From NCBI GenBank assembly GCA_947502265.1, contig CANMZB010000006.1, positions 1 through 64,000 on the forward strand: DNA of 64,000 nt, in the 5' to 3' direction. The notes beneath the pieces are model-generated. The model was not told the DNA's origin, ran no database searches, and saw only the letters and a list, made by a program, of their open reading frames with translations. This stretch comes from an uncultured Sulfitobacter sp. GTDB lineage: Bacteria > Pseudomonadota > Alphaproteobacteria > Rhodobacterales > Rhodobacteraceae. The translations under genes were made by a program, and so were the position numbers. Positions 44,229-54,429 of the stretch are shown here, one piece after another; the first letter of the stretch is position 1, and each line of letters starts with the position of its first letter.

Positions 44229-44729
44229 ATGGATACAATGACACTTACAAAAATCGCTGCTGGCCTGTTCGGCGCATGGCTGGTTCTGTTGGTGGGTAAG
44301 TGGGCCGGTGAAGGGTTGTACCACGCCGAATTGCACGGCGAGCCGTCCTATTCCATCGCGGTCGAAGGGGGCGAGCCTGCGCAAGAAGAAGAGCAGGTGC
44401 CGTTCGAAGAATTGCTGGCCGCCGCATCGCCCGATTCAGGCGCCAAGGTTTTCCGTAAGTGCACCGCTTGCCATAAGGTCGAGCAGGGCGAAAATGCCAC
44501 GGGTCCATACCTTTACGGCGTTGTGGGCCGCGATATCGCGGCTGCCGACGGGTTCGAATACTCCGCAGCGCTGGCGGATAAGGGCGAAGCATGGACACCT
44601 GAAAACCTCAGCGGTTTTCTGGAGAAGCCAAGCGGATGGGCGCCGGGAACCACAATGGGCTTTGCCGGTTTGAAAAAACCTGAAGACCGCGCAGACGTGA
44701 TTGCCTATCTTGACAGCCTCGACAACTGA
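44229..44729 (+). CDS. Membrane-anchored class I cytochrome c
   Basis: A 166-residue cytochrome of the cytochrome cy/CycM kind. An uncleaved membrane anchor (about residues 8-25) is followed by an acidic linker (PAQEEEQVPFEE) and a haem domain with C78-T-A-C-H82 and the likely Met ligand in PGTTMGFAG near residue 143. Cytochrome cy carries electrons from the bc1 complex to terminal oxidases or photosynthetic reaction centres. It is a single gene with its own terminator. Confidence 0.93.
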   Translation: MDTMTLTKIAAGLFGAWLVLLVGKWAGEGLYHAELHGEPSYSIAVEGGEPAQEEEQVPFEELLAAASPDSGAKVFRKCTACHKVEQGENATGPYLYGVVGRDIAAADGFEYSAALADKGEAWTPENLSGFLEKPSGWAPGTTMGFAGLKKPEDRADVIAYLDSLDN

Positions 44730-44756
44730 TCGCGCCTGATCGAAGGGCTTGATTGC

Positions 44757-44787
44757 AAAAGGTCGCCTTCGGGGCGGCCTTTTTTTC
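44757..44787 (+). terminator. Terminator of the cytochrome c gene
   Basis: AAAAGGTCGCC-TTC-GGGGCGGCC with one wobble pair, then seven T residues. Confidence 0.9.
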
Positions 44788-44906
44788 ATGAGACGGCCGG
44801 TTTTTCGCCAGATCACAGAGTTGCAACTTGTAACTTGGCGCGCTGGGCCATTAGCCTATATTTCTTGAACGAATGACCTCTTTGCCTTGCCTGAAGGAGC
44901 CGCTCC

Positions 44907-46838
44907 ATGTCCCGATCCTTTCTCCATGTCCCAGCGCACAAAACGTTGTGGCGCGCCTTGTGCTCTGCGGCGCTGGTTTGCGGTGTTGCGCTGCTCGGGG
45001 CCGCGCAGGCACAGGCAGACGGGGATCAAGCAACCATCAAAAGCCACGGGTATTCGTTCTATGGGGATCTGAAGTATCCGGCGGATTACACCCATTTCGA
45101 TTACGTGAATCCGGACGCGCCGAAGGGGGGAGAGATTTCCTTTTCCTCGCTGGGTACGTTTGATTCGATGAACCCCTATTCACGCAAGGGGCGCGGCGGT
45201 GTTCTGAGCACGATGATGTACGAGAGCCTGTTGGGGGAAGGCATCGGAAACGAATCCGCGCCTGCGGATGTCTATGGCGAATACTACGGTTTGCTGGCCC
45301 ATACGGTCGAATACCCCGAATCAAAGGATTGGGTGATCTTCCACATGCGCCCCGAAGCGCGGTTTTCCAACGGTGATCCGGTTACCGCGCATGATGTCGA
45401 ATTTTCGCACAACCTGCTGTTGGATCAGGGGCTGAAATCCTATGGCGACGCGGTGCGTCAGCGCATTCCCAAGGTTGAAGTGATCGACGATCACACCATC
45501 AAGTTCTATTTCACCGAAGGCATTTCGCGCCGCAGTCTGATTGAGCAGGTCGGTTTTGTTCCGGCCTGGTCGAAAAAATGGTACGAAGAAACCGGCGCGC
45601 GGCTGGATGAAAGCCGGCTCGAAAGCTCCCCCGGATCTGGTGCCTATATGGTAGAAGATGTCGATGTGAATCGCCGGATCGTGTACAAACGCAACCCCGA
45701 GTATTGGGGCCGCGATCTGCCGTTCAATGTGGGTCGCAATAATTTCGACCGGATTCGGGTGGAATATTTCGGCGATGAAAACTCTGCTTTCGAAGCGTTC
45801 AAATCCGGCGAATATACGTTCCGCTCGGAAGGCAATTCGCGCCAATGGGCCACTGCTTATGACTTTCCCAAGGTACAGGATGGCTATGTGGTGAAAGAAG
45901 AAATCACCGACGGTTCGCCTCCGCAGCCTACGGGGTTTGTCTTTAATCTGGGCCGCGAGATTTTGCAGGACAAGCGCCTGCGCGAAGCGGTTGCCCTGGC
46001 GTTCAACTTTGAGTGGACAAACGAATCGCTGCAATACGGATTGTTCAAACAACGCGCCTCGTTCACGCAAGATTCGCCGGTGATGGCGACGGGCGCGCCG
46101 GAAGGGGCCGAGCTGGCGTTCTTGCAAAGCCTTGGCGATGTGATCGCGCCGGAGCTTTTGACCGAAGACGTGCGGCTGCCGCATATCTCGCAGGCGGAGC
46201 GCCTGTTTGACCGGCGCAATGCACGCCGCGCGATGAAGCTGCTGGACGACGCAGGCTGGGCGGTGGGCGATGACGGCATGCGGCGCAATGTGGACGGCGA
46301 TCCGCTGGGCCTGACGTTCCTGCTCAACTCTTCCGGTTCCGCGACGTTGTCTGCGGTGGTGGAAAACTTTACCTCGAACCTTAAAGGTCTGGGCATCGAC
46401 ACAAAGCTGGAGAAGGTCGACAGCTCGCAATACACCGCGCGCCGACGCGACCGCGATTACGATATGATCTTTGACGCCTACGCGTCATTTTTGGGCACCG
46501 GTACGGGCCTTGCACAGCGGTATGGATCGGAGGCTGCCAGCTATTCGCTGTTCAACCCCGCAGGTCTGGCCAGCCCGATGGTCGATGCGATCATCGACGC
46601 GTCCTTGCAGGCACAAACCTCGGAAGAGGAAGTCGCCGCGATGATGTCTTTGGACCGGGCGCTGCGCCATGAATTCATCATGATCCCGCTGTGGTACAAT
46701 GACGTGTATTGGACCGCCTATTACGCGCAATACAGCCACCCCGAACAGCAACCACCCTATGCGCTGGGCTATCTTGATTTCTGGTGGTACGACGCAGCCA
46801 AAGCAGAAAAATTGCATGCGGCAGGCGTGCTGAGGTAA
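44907..46838 (+). CDS. yejA: Peptide ABC transporter substrate-binding protein (YejA)
   Basis: A 643-residue periplasmic solute-binding protein of the SBP_bac_5 class, the YejA branch. A signal peptide covers about residues 1-38 (LCSAALVCGVALLGAAQAQA). Then come YSFYGDLKYPADYTHFDYVN, PKGGEISFSSLGTFDSMNPY, LRPEA-type and VTAHDVEFSHNLLLDQ sequences, and EYWGRDLPFNVGRNNFD. YejABEF imports oligopeptides and, in enterics, microcin C. First gene of yejABEF. Confidence 0.95.
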   Translation: MSRSFLHVPAHKTLWRALCSAALVCGVALLGAAQAQADGDQATIKSHGYSFYGDLKYPADYTHFDYVNPDAPKGGEISFSSLGTFDSMNPYSRKGRGGVLSTMMYESLLGEGIGNESAPADVYGEYYGLLAHTVEYPESKDWVIFHMRPEARFSNGDPVTAHDVEFSHNLLLDQGLKSYGDAVRQRIPKVEVIDDHTIKFYFTEGISRRSLIEQVGFVPAWSKKWYEETGARLDESRLESSPGSGAYMVEDVDVNRRIVYKRNPEYWGRDLPFNVGRNNFDRIRVEYFGDENSAFEAFKSGEYTFRSEGNSRQWATAYDFPKVQDGYVVKEEITDGSPPQPTGFVFNLGREILQDKRLREAVALAFNFEWTNESLQYGLFKQRASFTQDSPVMATGAPEGAELAFLQSLGDVIAPELLTEDVRLPHISQAERLFDRRNARRAMKLLDDAGWAVGDDGMRRNVDGDPLGLTFLLNSSGSATLSAVVENFTSNLKGLGIDTKLEKVDSSQYTARRRDRDYDMIFDAYASFLGTGTGLAQRYGSEAASYSLFNPAGLASPMVDAIIDASLQAQTSEEEVAAMMSLDRALRHEFIMIPLWYNDVYWTAYYAQYSHPEQQPPYALGYLDFWWYDAAKAEKLHAAGVLR

Positions 46839-46841
46839 TCC

Positions 46842-47987
46842 ATGGGCAGCTATATTCTCAGGCGGCTGTTGCTGATCATTCCGACGTTGTTGGGGATCAT
46901 GCTGGTCAATTTTGCGCTGGTGCAGTTCGTGCCGGGCGGACCGGTCGAGCAGGCAATTGCACGGATTCAGGGCGGCGGGGACGTTTTTGGCGGCTTTGCC
47001 GGTTCCGGTTCGGATGCGGGTAATGCCGATTTTTCGGCAAGCGAAAATTACGCCGGATCGCGCGGTCTTCCGCCCGAATTCATCGCCGAGCTAGAGCGCG
47101 AATTCGGTTTTGACAAACCGCCGGTCGAGCGCTTTGTCAGAATGCTGGGTAATTATATGCGGTTCGATTTCGGAGAAAGCTATTTCCGCTCGATCTCAGT
47201 CATTGATCTGATCAAGGAAAAGCTGCCGGTGTCGATTACGCTGGGCCTGTGGTCCACCCTGATTGCTTACATGGTGTCGATCCCGTTGGGCATCCGCAAG
47301 GCGGTAAAAGACGGCTCGCGGTTTGATACATGGACCTCGGGCGCGATCATCGCGGCCTATGCTATTCCCGGATTTTTGTTCGCCATTCTGTTGCTGGTGC
47401 TATTTGTGCCCGCAAACTGTTTTCGCATCCCTGGTCTGGCGGATCTGTGGCCCGGTGGCGCGGCGTTCAACCCGACGTGTTACGAGCTGTTCCCGCTGCG
47501 CGGCCTGACCTCTGACAACTTCGAAGAGCTAAGCGCGTGGGGCAAGGTCAAGGATTATATCTGGCACATCACCCTGCCGGTGCTGGCCTCTACGATTTCC
47601 GCCTTTGCCACGTTGACGCTGCTGACCAAGAACAGCTTTCTCGACGAGGTCAAAAAACAGTATGTGATGACGGCACGCGCCAAGGGCCTGTCAGAGCGCG
47701 GCGTGCTGTACGGTCATGTGTTCCGCAACGCGATGCTGATCGTGATCGCGGGCTTTCCGGCGGTGTTTATCGGGGTTTTCTTCGGCTCGTCGCTGATCAT
47801 CGAGACGATCTTCAGCCTTGACGGGTTGGGGCGGCTCGGGTTCGAGGCGGCGGTGGCGCGCGATTATCCCATCGTGTTCGGGACGTTGTTCATCTTCGGG
47901 TTGATCGGGCTTTTGGTCGGGATCATTTCCGATCTGATGTATGTGCTGGTAGATCCGCGCATTGATTTTGAAAAGAGGGAAGGCTGA
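46842..47987 (+). CDS. yejB: Peptide ABC transporter permease YejB
   Basis: A 381-residue inner-membrane permease with about six helices. It begins [36 protein letters not shown], typed here only as residues 2-37, and includes the EAA coupling loop in [23 protein letters not shown]. The long periplasmic insert after helix 1 is a YejB feature. Three bases follow yejA; the stop overlaps the yejE start (TGATG). Confidence 0.95.
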   Translation: MGSYILRRLLLIIPTLLGIMLVNFALVQFVPGGPVEQAIARIQGGGDVFGGFAGSGSDAGNADFSASENYAGSRGLPPEFIAELEREFGFDKPPVERFVRMLGNYMRFDFGESYFRSISVIDLIKEKLPVSITLGLWSTLIAYMVSIPLGIRKAVKDGSRFDTWTSGAIIAAYAIPGFLFAILLLVLFVPANCFRIPGLADLWPGGAAFNPTCYELFPLRGLTSDNFEELSAWGKVKDYIWHITLPVLASTISAFATLTLLTKNSFLDEVKKQYVMTARAKGLSERGVLYGHVFRNAMLIVIAGFPAVFIGVFFGSSLIIETIFSLDGLGRLGFEAAVARDYPIVFGTLFIFGLIGLLVGIISDLMYVLVDPRIDFEKREG

Positions 47988-49153
47988 TGCAAGAGCCAAA
48001 CCCGACCCCGGCCGCAGGTGCGCCGGCACCTGTTGCACCGCCGCGGCGCAAAGGATCATCGCTGAACCAACGCCGCTGGCGCAATTTCAAACGCAACCGC
48101 CGCGCGTTCTGGTCCTTGTGGATTTTTACCGTGGTGTTCACGCTGTCGCTGTTTGCCGAGTTTCTGGCGAACGACAAGCCGATCCTCGTGCAGTATCGCG
48201 GCGATTACTATGCGCCGATTTTCAAGTTCTACCCCGAGACAGCCTTTGGCGGTGATTTCCAGACCGAAGCGGCGTACCGCGATCCCGAAGTGCGCTGCCT
48301 GATTGCGACGGGGGGATCGCAGCTGTGTTTTGATGATCCGGACGGATATATCGAAGACGCACAAGACGGCATGATCGAAGGCGCGCCGATTGCCAAAGGC
48401 TGGGCCATCTGGCCGCCGATCCCCTACAGCTTTGACACGGCGGTGGACCGTCCGGGGGCGGCGCCGCTGCCGCCCAACCGGCAGAACCTGCTGGGCACCG
48501 ACGGGACAAAACGCGACGTGCTGGCGCGGGTAATCCACGGCTTCCGGTTGTCGATTGTGTTCACGCTGTTGGTCACGGGGCTGTCGACACTCATCGGCAT
48601 TACTGCCGGAGCGGTGCAGGGGTTCTTTGGCGGCTGGCTCGATCTGATCTTTCAGCGGGTGATCGAGATCTGGACATCGACGCCGTCGCTTTACGTCATC
48701 ATCATTATGTTCGCCATTCTGGGGCGCAGTTTCTGGCTGCTGGTGATATTGTTGGTGCTGTTCAGCTGGACGGCTCTTGTGGGGGTGGTGCGTGCGGAGT
48801 TCCTGCGCGCGCGCAACCTCGAATACGTGCGCGCCGCACGGGCGTTGGGGGTTGGCAACGTCACGATCATGTTCCGCCACATGCTGCCCAATGCGATGGT
48901 GGCGACATTGACGATGCTGCCGTTCCTGATCACCGGCACGATTTCGTCGCTTGCGGTGCTGGATTATCTCGGCTTTGGCTTGCCGTCCTCTGCGCCCTCT
49001 CTGGGCGAGCTGACGTTGCAGGCCAAACAGAACCTTCAGGCGCCTTGGCTTGCGTTTACCGCGTTCTTTACATTCGCGCTGATGCTGTCGCTTCTGGTGT
49101 TCATATTCGAAGGGGTCCGCGACGCGTTTGATCCCAGAAAGACGTTTTCCTAA
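47987..49153 (+). CDS. yejE: Peptide ABC transporter permease YejE
   Basis: The partner permease, 388 residues. A cytoplasmic N-terminus rich in proline and basic residues (QRRWRNFKRNRRAFWSLW) precedes helix 1, then a large periplasmic loop, a block of five helices and the EAA loop YVRAARALGVGNVTIMFRHMLPNA. It overlaps yejB and yejF by one base or more (TGATG and TAATG junctions), indicating tight coupling. Confidence 0.95.
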   Translation: MQEPNPTPAAGAPAPVAPPRRKGSSLNQRRWRNFKRNRRAFWSLWIFTVVFTLSLFAEFLANDKPILVQYRGDYYAPIFKFYPETAFGGDFQTEAAYRDPEVRCLIATGGSQLCFDDPDGYIEDAQDGMIEGAPIAKGWAIWPPIPYSFDTAVDRPGAAPLPPNRQNLLGTDGTKRDVLARVIHGFRLSIVFTLLVTGLSTLIGITAGAVQGFFGGWLDLIFQRVIEIWTSTPSLYVIIIMFAILGRSFWLLVILLVLFSWTALVGVVRAEFLRARNLEYVRAARALGVGNVTIMFRHMLPNAMVATLTMLPFLITGTISSLAVLDYLGFGLPSSAPSLGELTLQAKQNLQAPWLAFTAFFTFALMLSLLVFIFEGVRDAFDPRKTFS

Positions 49154-50739
49154 TGACAGGTGTTCCGCTTCTGGACGTGCAAAACCTGCGCGTTTCTTTT
49201 CGGCAAGATGGCAAGATGGTGCCGGCGGTGAACGGTATCAGCTTCTCGCTGGAGCGCGGGGAGACCGTCGCGCTGGTGGGCGAAAGCGGGTCGGGAAAGT
49301 CCGTTTCGGCGCTGTCGACCGTGTCGTTGCTAGGCGATAATGCCTTTGTCGAAGGGTCCGTGACCTATGACGGGCAGCAGATGATCGGCGCATCGGACGC
49401 CCTTTTGCGCAAGGTGCGCGGCAACGACATCAGCTTTATTTTTCAGGAGCCGATGACCTCGCTCAACCCGCTGCACACCATCGAAAAGCAGCTGGGCGAA
49501 TCGTTGGCCCTGCATCAGGGGCTGGCGGGCGCTGCGGCGCACACGCGGATTTTGGAGCTGTTGGCACGCGTGGGCATCAATGATGCCGAAAGCCGACTTG
49601 GATCGTATCCGCACCAGCTTTCGGGCGGCCAGCGCCAGCGCGTGATGATCGCGATGGCGCTGGCCAACAAGCCCGATGTCCTGATCGCAGACGAGCCGAC
49701 AACGGCGCTGGACGTAACAATTCAGGCGCAAATCCTCGACCTGTTAAAAGAGCTGAAAGACAGCGAAGGCATGGGGCTTTTGTTCATCACACATGATCTG
49801 GCCGTAGTGCGCCGGATTGCGGACCGCGTGTGCGTGATGCAGCACGGCGAGATCGTGGAGCAGGGGCCAACGCAGGATATTTTCGACAATCCACAGCACC
49901 CTTACACACGAAGGCTGCTGGGTGCTGCCCCGTCGGGGTGTCCTGCGCCAGTGCCGGAGGGGGCCGAAGTCATTGCACAGACCGGGCATTTGAAGGTCTG
50001 GTTCCCGATCCAAAAGGGCTTTTTGCGCCGCACCGTAGGCCACGTCAAAGCGGTCAACGATGCGACGATCAGTGTCCGCGCAGGCGAGACGATCGGCATT
50101 GTGGGCGAAAGCGGGTCCGGCAAAACAACAATGGCGCTGGCGATCATGCGGCTGATCCCGTCCGAAGGACAGATCGTGTTTATGGGCGAAGACGTGCGCA
50201 AATGGTCGACCAAGCAGTTGCGGCGGCTGCGCAAGGACATGCAGATCGTGTTTCAGGACCCGTTTGGCAGCCTTAGCCCGCGCATGACCTGTATGCAGAT
50301 CATCGCCGAAGGGCTGAGCATTCACAACGTCGATCCTGAGCGGGACAAGCGACAGCTGGTACATGACGTGATGATCGAAGTGGGGTTGGACCCTGTCTCG
50401 ATGGACCGCTACCCGCACGAGTTTTCCGGCGGGCAGCGCCAGCGGATCGCCATCGCGCGCGCCATGGTTTTGCGGCCGCGCCTGTTGGTGCTGGACGAGC
50501 CGACATCGGCGCTGGATATGACGGTGCAGGTACAGATCGTCGATCTGTTGCGTAGCCTACAGGTGAAATACGGGCTGGCCTATCTGTTCATCAGCCACGA
50601 TCTGAATGTTGTGCGGGCGATGTCACACCGGGTCATTGTGATGAAGGGCGGTGATGTTGTCGAATACGGCGATGTAGACGCGCTTTATGACAATCCGCAG
50701 ACCGAATACACCCGCACCCTGATGCGGGCGGTGACCTGA
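49153..50739 (+). CDS. yejF: Peptide ABC transporter tandem ATPase YejF
   Basis: A 528-residue double ATPase. Domain 1 has Walker [13 protein letters not shown] and signature [15 protein letters not shown] with [11 protein letters not shown]. Domain 2 has [28 protein letters not shown] and [11 protein letters not shown]. Each is followed by an oligopeptide-transporter C-terminal segment ([11 protein letters not shown] and [11 protein letters not shown]). It completes the yejABEF operon. Confidence 0.96.
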   Translation: MTGVPLLDVQNLRVSFRQDGKMVPAVNGISFSLERGETVALVGESGSGKSVSALSTVSLLGDNAFVEGSVTYDGQQMIGASDALLRKVRGNDISFIFQEPMTSLNPLHTIEKQLGESLALHQGLAGAAAHTRILELLARVGINDAESRLGSYPHQLSGGQRQRVMIAMALANKPDVLIADEPTTALDVTIQAQILDLLKELKDSEGMGLLFITHDLAVVRRIADRVCVMQHGEIVEQGPTQDIFDNPQHPYTRRLLGAAPSGCPAPVPEGAEVIAQTGHLKVWFPIQKGFLRRTVGHVKAVNDATISVRAGETIGIVGESGSGKTTMALAIMRLIPSEGQIVFMGEDVRKWSTKQLRRLRKDMQIVFQDPFGSLSPRMTCMQIIAEGLSIHNVDPERDKRQLVHDVMIEVGLDPVSMDRYPHEFSGGQRQRIAIARAMVLRPRLLVLDEPTSALDMTVQVQIVDLLRSLQVKYGLAYLFISHDLNVVRAMSHRVIVMKGGDVVEYGDVDALYDNPQTEYTRTLMRAVT

Positions 50740-50771
50740 GCTATAGTCCGCAAAAGGTGTTGTGCGGCGGT

Positions 50772-52250
50772 TTAGCCGGGTCCGATCATGAAACAGCTGA
50801 CTTGGCGCGCTTTCAGGCGGCGACAGGCAAGATCGGCAGTTTCCCGCGTCATGCCAAGAAAGTTCGCGTCAAACCCTTGGGGCTTACGCACGACTTTGCG
50901 TAGGGAGCCATCCAACGTCGTCATCTCTGCAAGCGCCGTTTTGAGCAGCATCTTTTCGGCGAGGAAGCGGTTTCCAAAGCGTCCGACATTCACGCCCCAC
51001 TGACGTCCGCCAGAAGTGGAAACGCGGGTCACTATTTCCTGCGCCGCCGGTTGCGGTTTGACGCTAGGCTGCGCACCGATCAGCACAAGCCCCTTGGGTC
51101 GCAGAGCGGGGCGCGTTGACGCAGACGCCGCCGTAACGGCAGCCAGCACCACGTTTTCGGAAGCAGCGGGCGCAGCGGCAAGTTTCGGCGCAGGTTGAAC
51201 CGGCTCATCTACCGCTTGGGCCACGGCGGCCTCGATGGCAGAGCTGAGCAGATCGCTCATCGCATCAGGCGCTTGGGCAGTGGCCACAACGACCTCTTCG
51301 AGGGGGCGCAACACCGGGCGCTTGGACTTCTTGACGGCACCCACAACGCGGATCGTTTTACCCATAGCGCCGGGGTTGGCTTCGGCAATATATTGCGGAG
51401 CTTTAGGTTTGCGCACAGGCGCATTGGACGGCGCGCGGCGGAATCCGAGGTCCATCAGTTCGGCCACCTTGGCATTGCGCGAACTGGTTGATTTGCCGCC
51501 AAAAACAGTCACGATCACCCGCTCGTTGCCGCGCTCCGCCGAAGCGGTCAGGTTAAAGCCCGCCGCCCGTGTATAGCCTGTCTTGATGCCGTCGGCACCC
51601 CTGTAGGCATTAAGAAAACGGCGGTTGGTATGGGACACCTTGCTGACCCCCGCATCGGCAGTAATGCGCGAGAAAAGATTGTAGTACTGAGGGTAATCAT
51701 ACAGCAGGTGACGGCCCATGATCGTCATGTCATGCGCGGTGGAAAGATGCCCCGCTTCGGTCAGCCCGTGCGCGTTCTTGAAGGTGGTGCGGGTCATGCC
51801 CAACTGCTTTGCTGTCCGGTTCATCCGGCGTGCGAATTTTGCTTCGGATCCTGCGATCGCTTCACCGATCGCCGTCGCCGCATCGTTTGCGGATTTCACT
51901 GCCGCAGCGCGGATCAGGTAGCGCAACGCAATCTTCTGACCTGACTTCAGGCCAAGTTTGCTTGGCTGTTCGGACGACGCATTTCTGGAAATGGTGACCT
52001 TGGTATCAAGCGAAATTTCGCCTCGATCGATGGCTTGAAAGGCAATGTAAAGCGTCATCATCTTTGTCAGCGACGCAGGGTGAAGCCGGGTGTCGGCGTT
52101 GCTCGCGTGAAGCACCTCACCCGAGCGTGCGTCGATCACATAGGCGGCGTAGGGTGCCGCGATGGCGCTCATCGGGAGCGCGACCAAAAGCCAGATAGCC
52201 GCAAGAATAAATAGCCCGTAACGGGCCGGCTGAACGTGCCGCACCTTCAT
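50772..52250 (-). CDS. D-alanyl-D-alanine carboxypeptidase with C-terminal SPOR domain
   Basis: A 492-residue S11-family penicillin-binding protein that trims the terminal D-Ala from peptidoglycan pentapeptides. Signal sequence about 11-32. The three active-site motifs are S60-L-T-K63, S120-A-N and K223-T-G. A long alanine/proline linker follows, and the last ~75 residues (WGVNVGRFGNRFLAEKML, CRRLKARQVSCFMIGPG) look like a SPOR domain that would bind denuded septal glycan. The start at 52250 is chosen over one 17 codons upstream. Divisome localisation is inferred from SPOR. Confidence 0.93.
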   Translation of the reverse strand: MKVRHVQPARYGLFILAAIWLLVALPMSAIAAPYAAYVIDARSGEVLHASNADTRLHPASLTKMMTLYIAFQAIDRGEISLDTKVTISRNASSEQPSKLGLKSGQKIALRYLIRAAAVKSANDAATAIGEAIAGSEAKFARRMNRTAKQLGMTRTTFKNAHGLTEAGHLSTAHDMTIMGRHLLYDYPQYYNLFSRITADAGVSKVSHTNRRFLNAYRGADGIKTGYTRAAGFNLTASAERGNERVIVTVFGGKSTSSRNAKVAELMDLGFRRAPSNAPVRKPKAPQYIAEANPGAMGKTIRVVGAVKKSKRPVLRPLEEVVVATAQAPDAMSDLLSSAIEAAVAQAVDEPVQPAPKLAAAPAASENVVLAAVTAASASTRPALRPKGLVLIGAQPSVKPQPAAQEIVTRVSTSGGRQWGVNVGRFGNRFLAEKMLLKTALAEMTTLDGSLRKVVRKPQGFDANFLGMTRETADLACRRLKARQVSCFMIGPG

Positions 52251-52486
52251 AATAGCCTGCCTTTGTCTGCCTCGGACCCCCGATTTTTCGGGTGGCCACA
52301 TTTATTAGACAAAAATTAGCACGGAAAGGTGCCGCAATAAACCCTTATAATTAGAGAGATTTTGCCATTATCCGCCGATGTGCGGACCACATATGGATGC
52401 TGTTGACCGATCAAGCACAACACTCGCGATTGTGGCGAAAGTGTGGCAGAATTGAGGCAGGTCTTGCCGCAATTCAAACCCTTGGT

Positions 52487-52810
52487 TCAACCGGTGAGTC
52501 CGGAACTGTAGTAGCGCCCGAGAAAGCCGATTTCGATGCTCAGAACGCAACCGGCGGGAACCAGCGGAGACAGCGCGGCGCGTATTTTCTCCAGAAGCGC
52601 TTGCAGGAAGGCATCATCGCGGTGGGGCTTTTCCAGAATCCGCAGCCTGAGCAACACATGCGCGTGGTGCGTGTCGCGAACGGGCAGGGCGCGGCCCTTG
52701 CAATCCCCGGCGCTGGTATCATGTGCTGCGATCACGCTTTCCAGCGTCGCAAGAATTGCAAGGGCATCAAGGGAAAGTCCGGCGGAGTAGTGGAGATCAG
52801 CTTGGGGCAT
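52487..52810 (-). CDS. 5-carboxymethyl-2-hydroxymuconate isomerase-like tautomerase
   Basis: A 107-residue protein that starts MPQADLHYSAGL; removal of Met would expose the catalytic proline used by the tautomerase superfamily. The spacing of the central block (GRALPVRDTHHAHVLLRLRIL) fits the CHMI/HpaF family, which isomerises 5-carboxymethyl-2-hydroxymuconate in homoprotocatechuate degradation. No other genes of that pathway are near, so the true substrate may differ. Confidence 0.75.
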   Translation of the reverse strand: MPQADLHYSAGLSLDALAILATLESVIAAHDTSAGDCKGRALPVRDTHHAHVLLRLRILEKPHRDDAFLQALLEKIRAALSPLVPAGCVLSIEIGFLGRYYSSGLTG

Positions 52811-53070
52811 CGGTGTGTCCTTTGGGGATGGCGGTGACCCGCGCGGGAGGGGCGCTGATGCCTGCTATTTCACGACACTTCGAGGCGTGTGCGGCAGGTT
52901 CCGAGGTCCAGCGCCCGGCATGCAGGCCATCAACGTATCGTCGACATCAAAGCCGATTGTCATAAGAGTGTTGGACATATCGGCGCAGGGGCTCTTTTAT
53001 AAAAGGGGATAGAGAGTTATATAGTCGTTTCAGTAAGCATCCGGCAACACAAGTTAGCGCAGGAGCAGAA

Positions 53071-53409
53071 ATGCACCTTCATCCGATCATCATGACAGGC
53101 CCGCAGGACGGTTACGATACCGAGCTGCTGACCAAGGTCAAACCCAAAACAAAGCGGCCGCCTCTCTATAAGGTGATGCTTCTTAACGACGACTTTACGC
53201 CGATGGAGTTTGTGGTGCATGTTCTGGAGCGGTTTTTCGGTCTCAATCACGCACAGGCATTCGAGATCATGCTGACAGTGCACAAGAAAGGTTTGGCCGT
53301 TGTGGGGGTTTTCAGCCACGAGATTGCAGAGACAAAAGTAGCGCAGGTGATGGATTTCGCCCGCCGCCACCAGCATCCGCTGCAATGCACCATGGAAAAA
53401 GAAGAGTAG
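53071..53409 (+). CDS. clpS: ATP-dependent Clp protease adaptor ClpS
   Basis: A 112-residue adaptor delivering N-end-rule substrates to ClpAP. It has the flexible N-terminus, then [27 protein letters not shown] (about 32-58) with the degron-binding Asn-Asp-Asp, and [27 protein letters not shown] site precedes the ATG. clpA does not follow; a methyltransferase gene does, 3 bp later. Confidence 0.96.
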   Translation: MHLHPIIMTGPQDGYDTELLTKVKPKTKRPPLYKVMLLNDDFTPMEFVVHVLERFFGLNHAQAFEIMLTVHKKGLAVVGVFSHEIAETKVAQVMDFARRHQHPLQCTMEKEE

Positions 53410-53412
53410 ACG

Positions 53413-54405
53413 ATGCTTGATTCGCGCTTGCCGCTTGCACTGGACGGGGGCGGACTGGATTGGCCCCAAGAGGGGATGATCGCCGTTTTCGCCCCGCCAT
53501 CCGATACATCTCTCGATGATTTCCCAAAGGACCGGACGCAAGTCATTCACGGATTCTGCCCCGTGCATGACGCCTTTGCGCAGCGCGGCTTTGACGTGGC
53601 TGTGACCAGCGAGGGGCGCTATGGTGCCACGCTTGTCTGTCTGCCGCGCGCCAAGAACGAAGCGCGCGCGCTGATCGCCGAGGCGTGTTCTGTCAGCGAT
53701 GGCGTTGTCGTGATCGACGGGCAGAAAAACGAAGGTGTCGATAGCATCCTCAAGGAGATGAAGGCGCGGGTGACCATCCACGGCCCGGTGACAAAAGCGC
53801 ATGGCAAGCTGTTCTGGATTGATGCACCCGCCGCCGAGTGTTTTGCCGATTGGGCGGCTGGTCCCGCATTGACCGAAGGCGGGTTCTGGACCGCGCCGGG
53901 GGTGTTTTCCGCCGATGGTGTTGATCTGGCGTCTGCGCTGCTGGTCGAGGCGTTGCCCGACAAGTTGGGGACGCAGGTGGCTGATCTGGGCGCGGGCTGG
54001 GGATACCTTTCGGCGCATGTGTTGCAGCGCCCGGATGTCGAGGCGGTGCATCTGGTCGAGGCGAGTCATATGGCGCTGGAGTGCGCGCGTCACAACGTGA
54101 CGGACCCGCGCGCGCAATTCCATTGGGCCGACGCAACCACATGGTCGCCCGAGCATCGCATGGATACCATTGTGATGAACCCGCCGTTCCATGTTGGCCG
54201 CGCGTCAGAGCCACAGATCGGGCAGGCGTTTGTTGCGGCGGCAGCACGGCTTCTTGCGCCAGGTGGGCATCTCTGGATGGTGGCGAATCGTCATTTGCCC
54301 TATGAGGCAGAGCTGAAAACACGCTTTGCGCAGGTCGAAGAGATCGGCGGCGATGCGCGTTTCAAGCTGTTTCACGCGACACGCCCCCTGCGCAAGCGCC
54401 GCTGA
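53413..54405 (+). CDS. RsmC-like class I SAM methyltransferase
   Basis: A 330-residue protein with two Rossmann-like halves, as in RsmC/RlmG. The degenerate N-terminal half ends around GPVTKAHGKLFW. The catalytic half has the SAM motif VADLGAGWGYLSAHVL (about 189-204) and the substrate motif MNPPFHVGR. This fits N2-guanine methylation of 16S rRNA (G1207 in E. coli). It lies 3 bp after clpS and 24 bp before the SDR gene. Confidence 0.88.
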   Translation: MLDSRLPLALDGGGLDWPQEGMIAVFAPPSDTSLDDFPKDRTQVIHGFCPVHDAFAQRGFDVAVTSEGRYGATLVCLPRAKNEARALIAEACSVSDGVVVIDGQKNEGVDSILKEMKARVTIHGPVTKAHGKLFWIDAPAAECFADWAAGPALTEGGFWTAPGVFSADGVDLASALLVEALPDKLGTQVADLGAGWGYLSAHVLQRPDVEAVHLVEASHMALECARHNVTDPRAQFHWADATTWSPEHRMDTIVMNPPFHVGRASEPQIGQAFVAAAARLLAPGGHLWMVANRHLPYEAELKTRFAQVEEIGGDARFKLFHATRPLRKRR

Positions 54406-54429
54406 GGCGGCTCATCAAAGGACTCCCCG

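Noticed and set aside
44907-50739. yejABEF as a microcin or defence-linked locus
   Set aside because: No toxin, immunity or maturation genes are adjacent. The four genes are an ordinary peptide importer.
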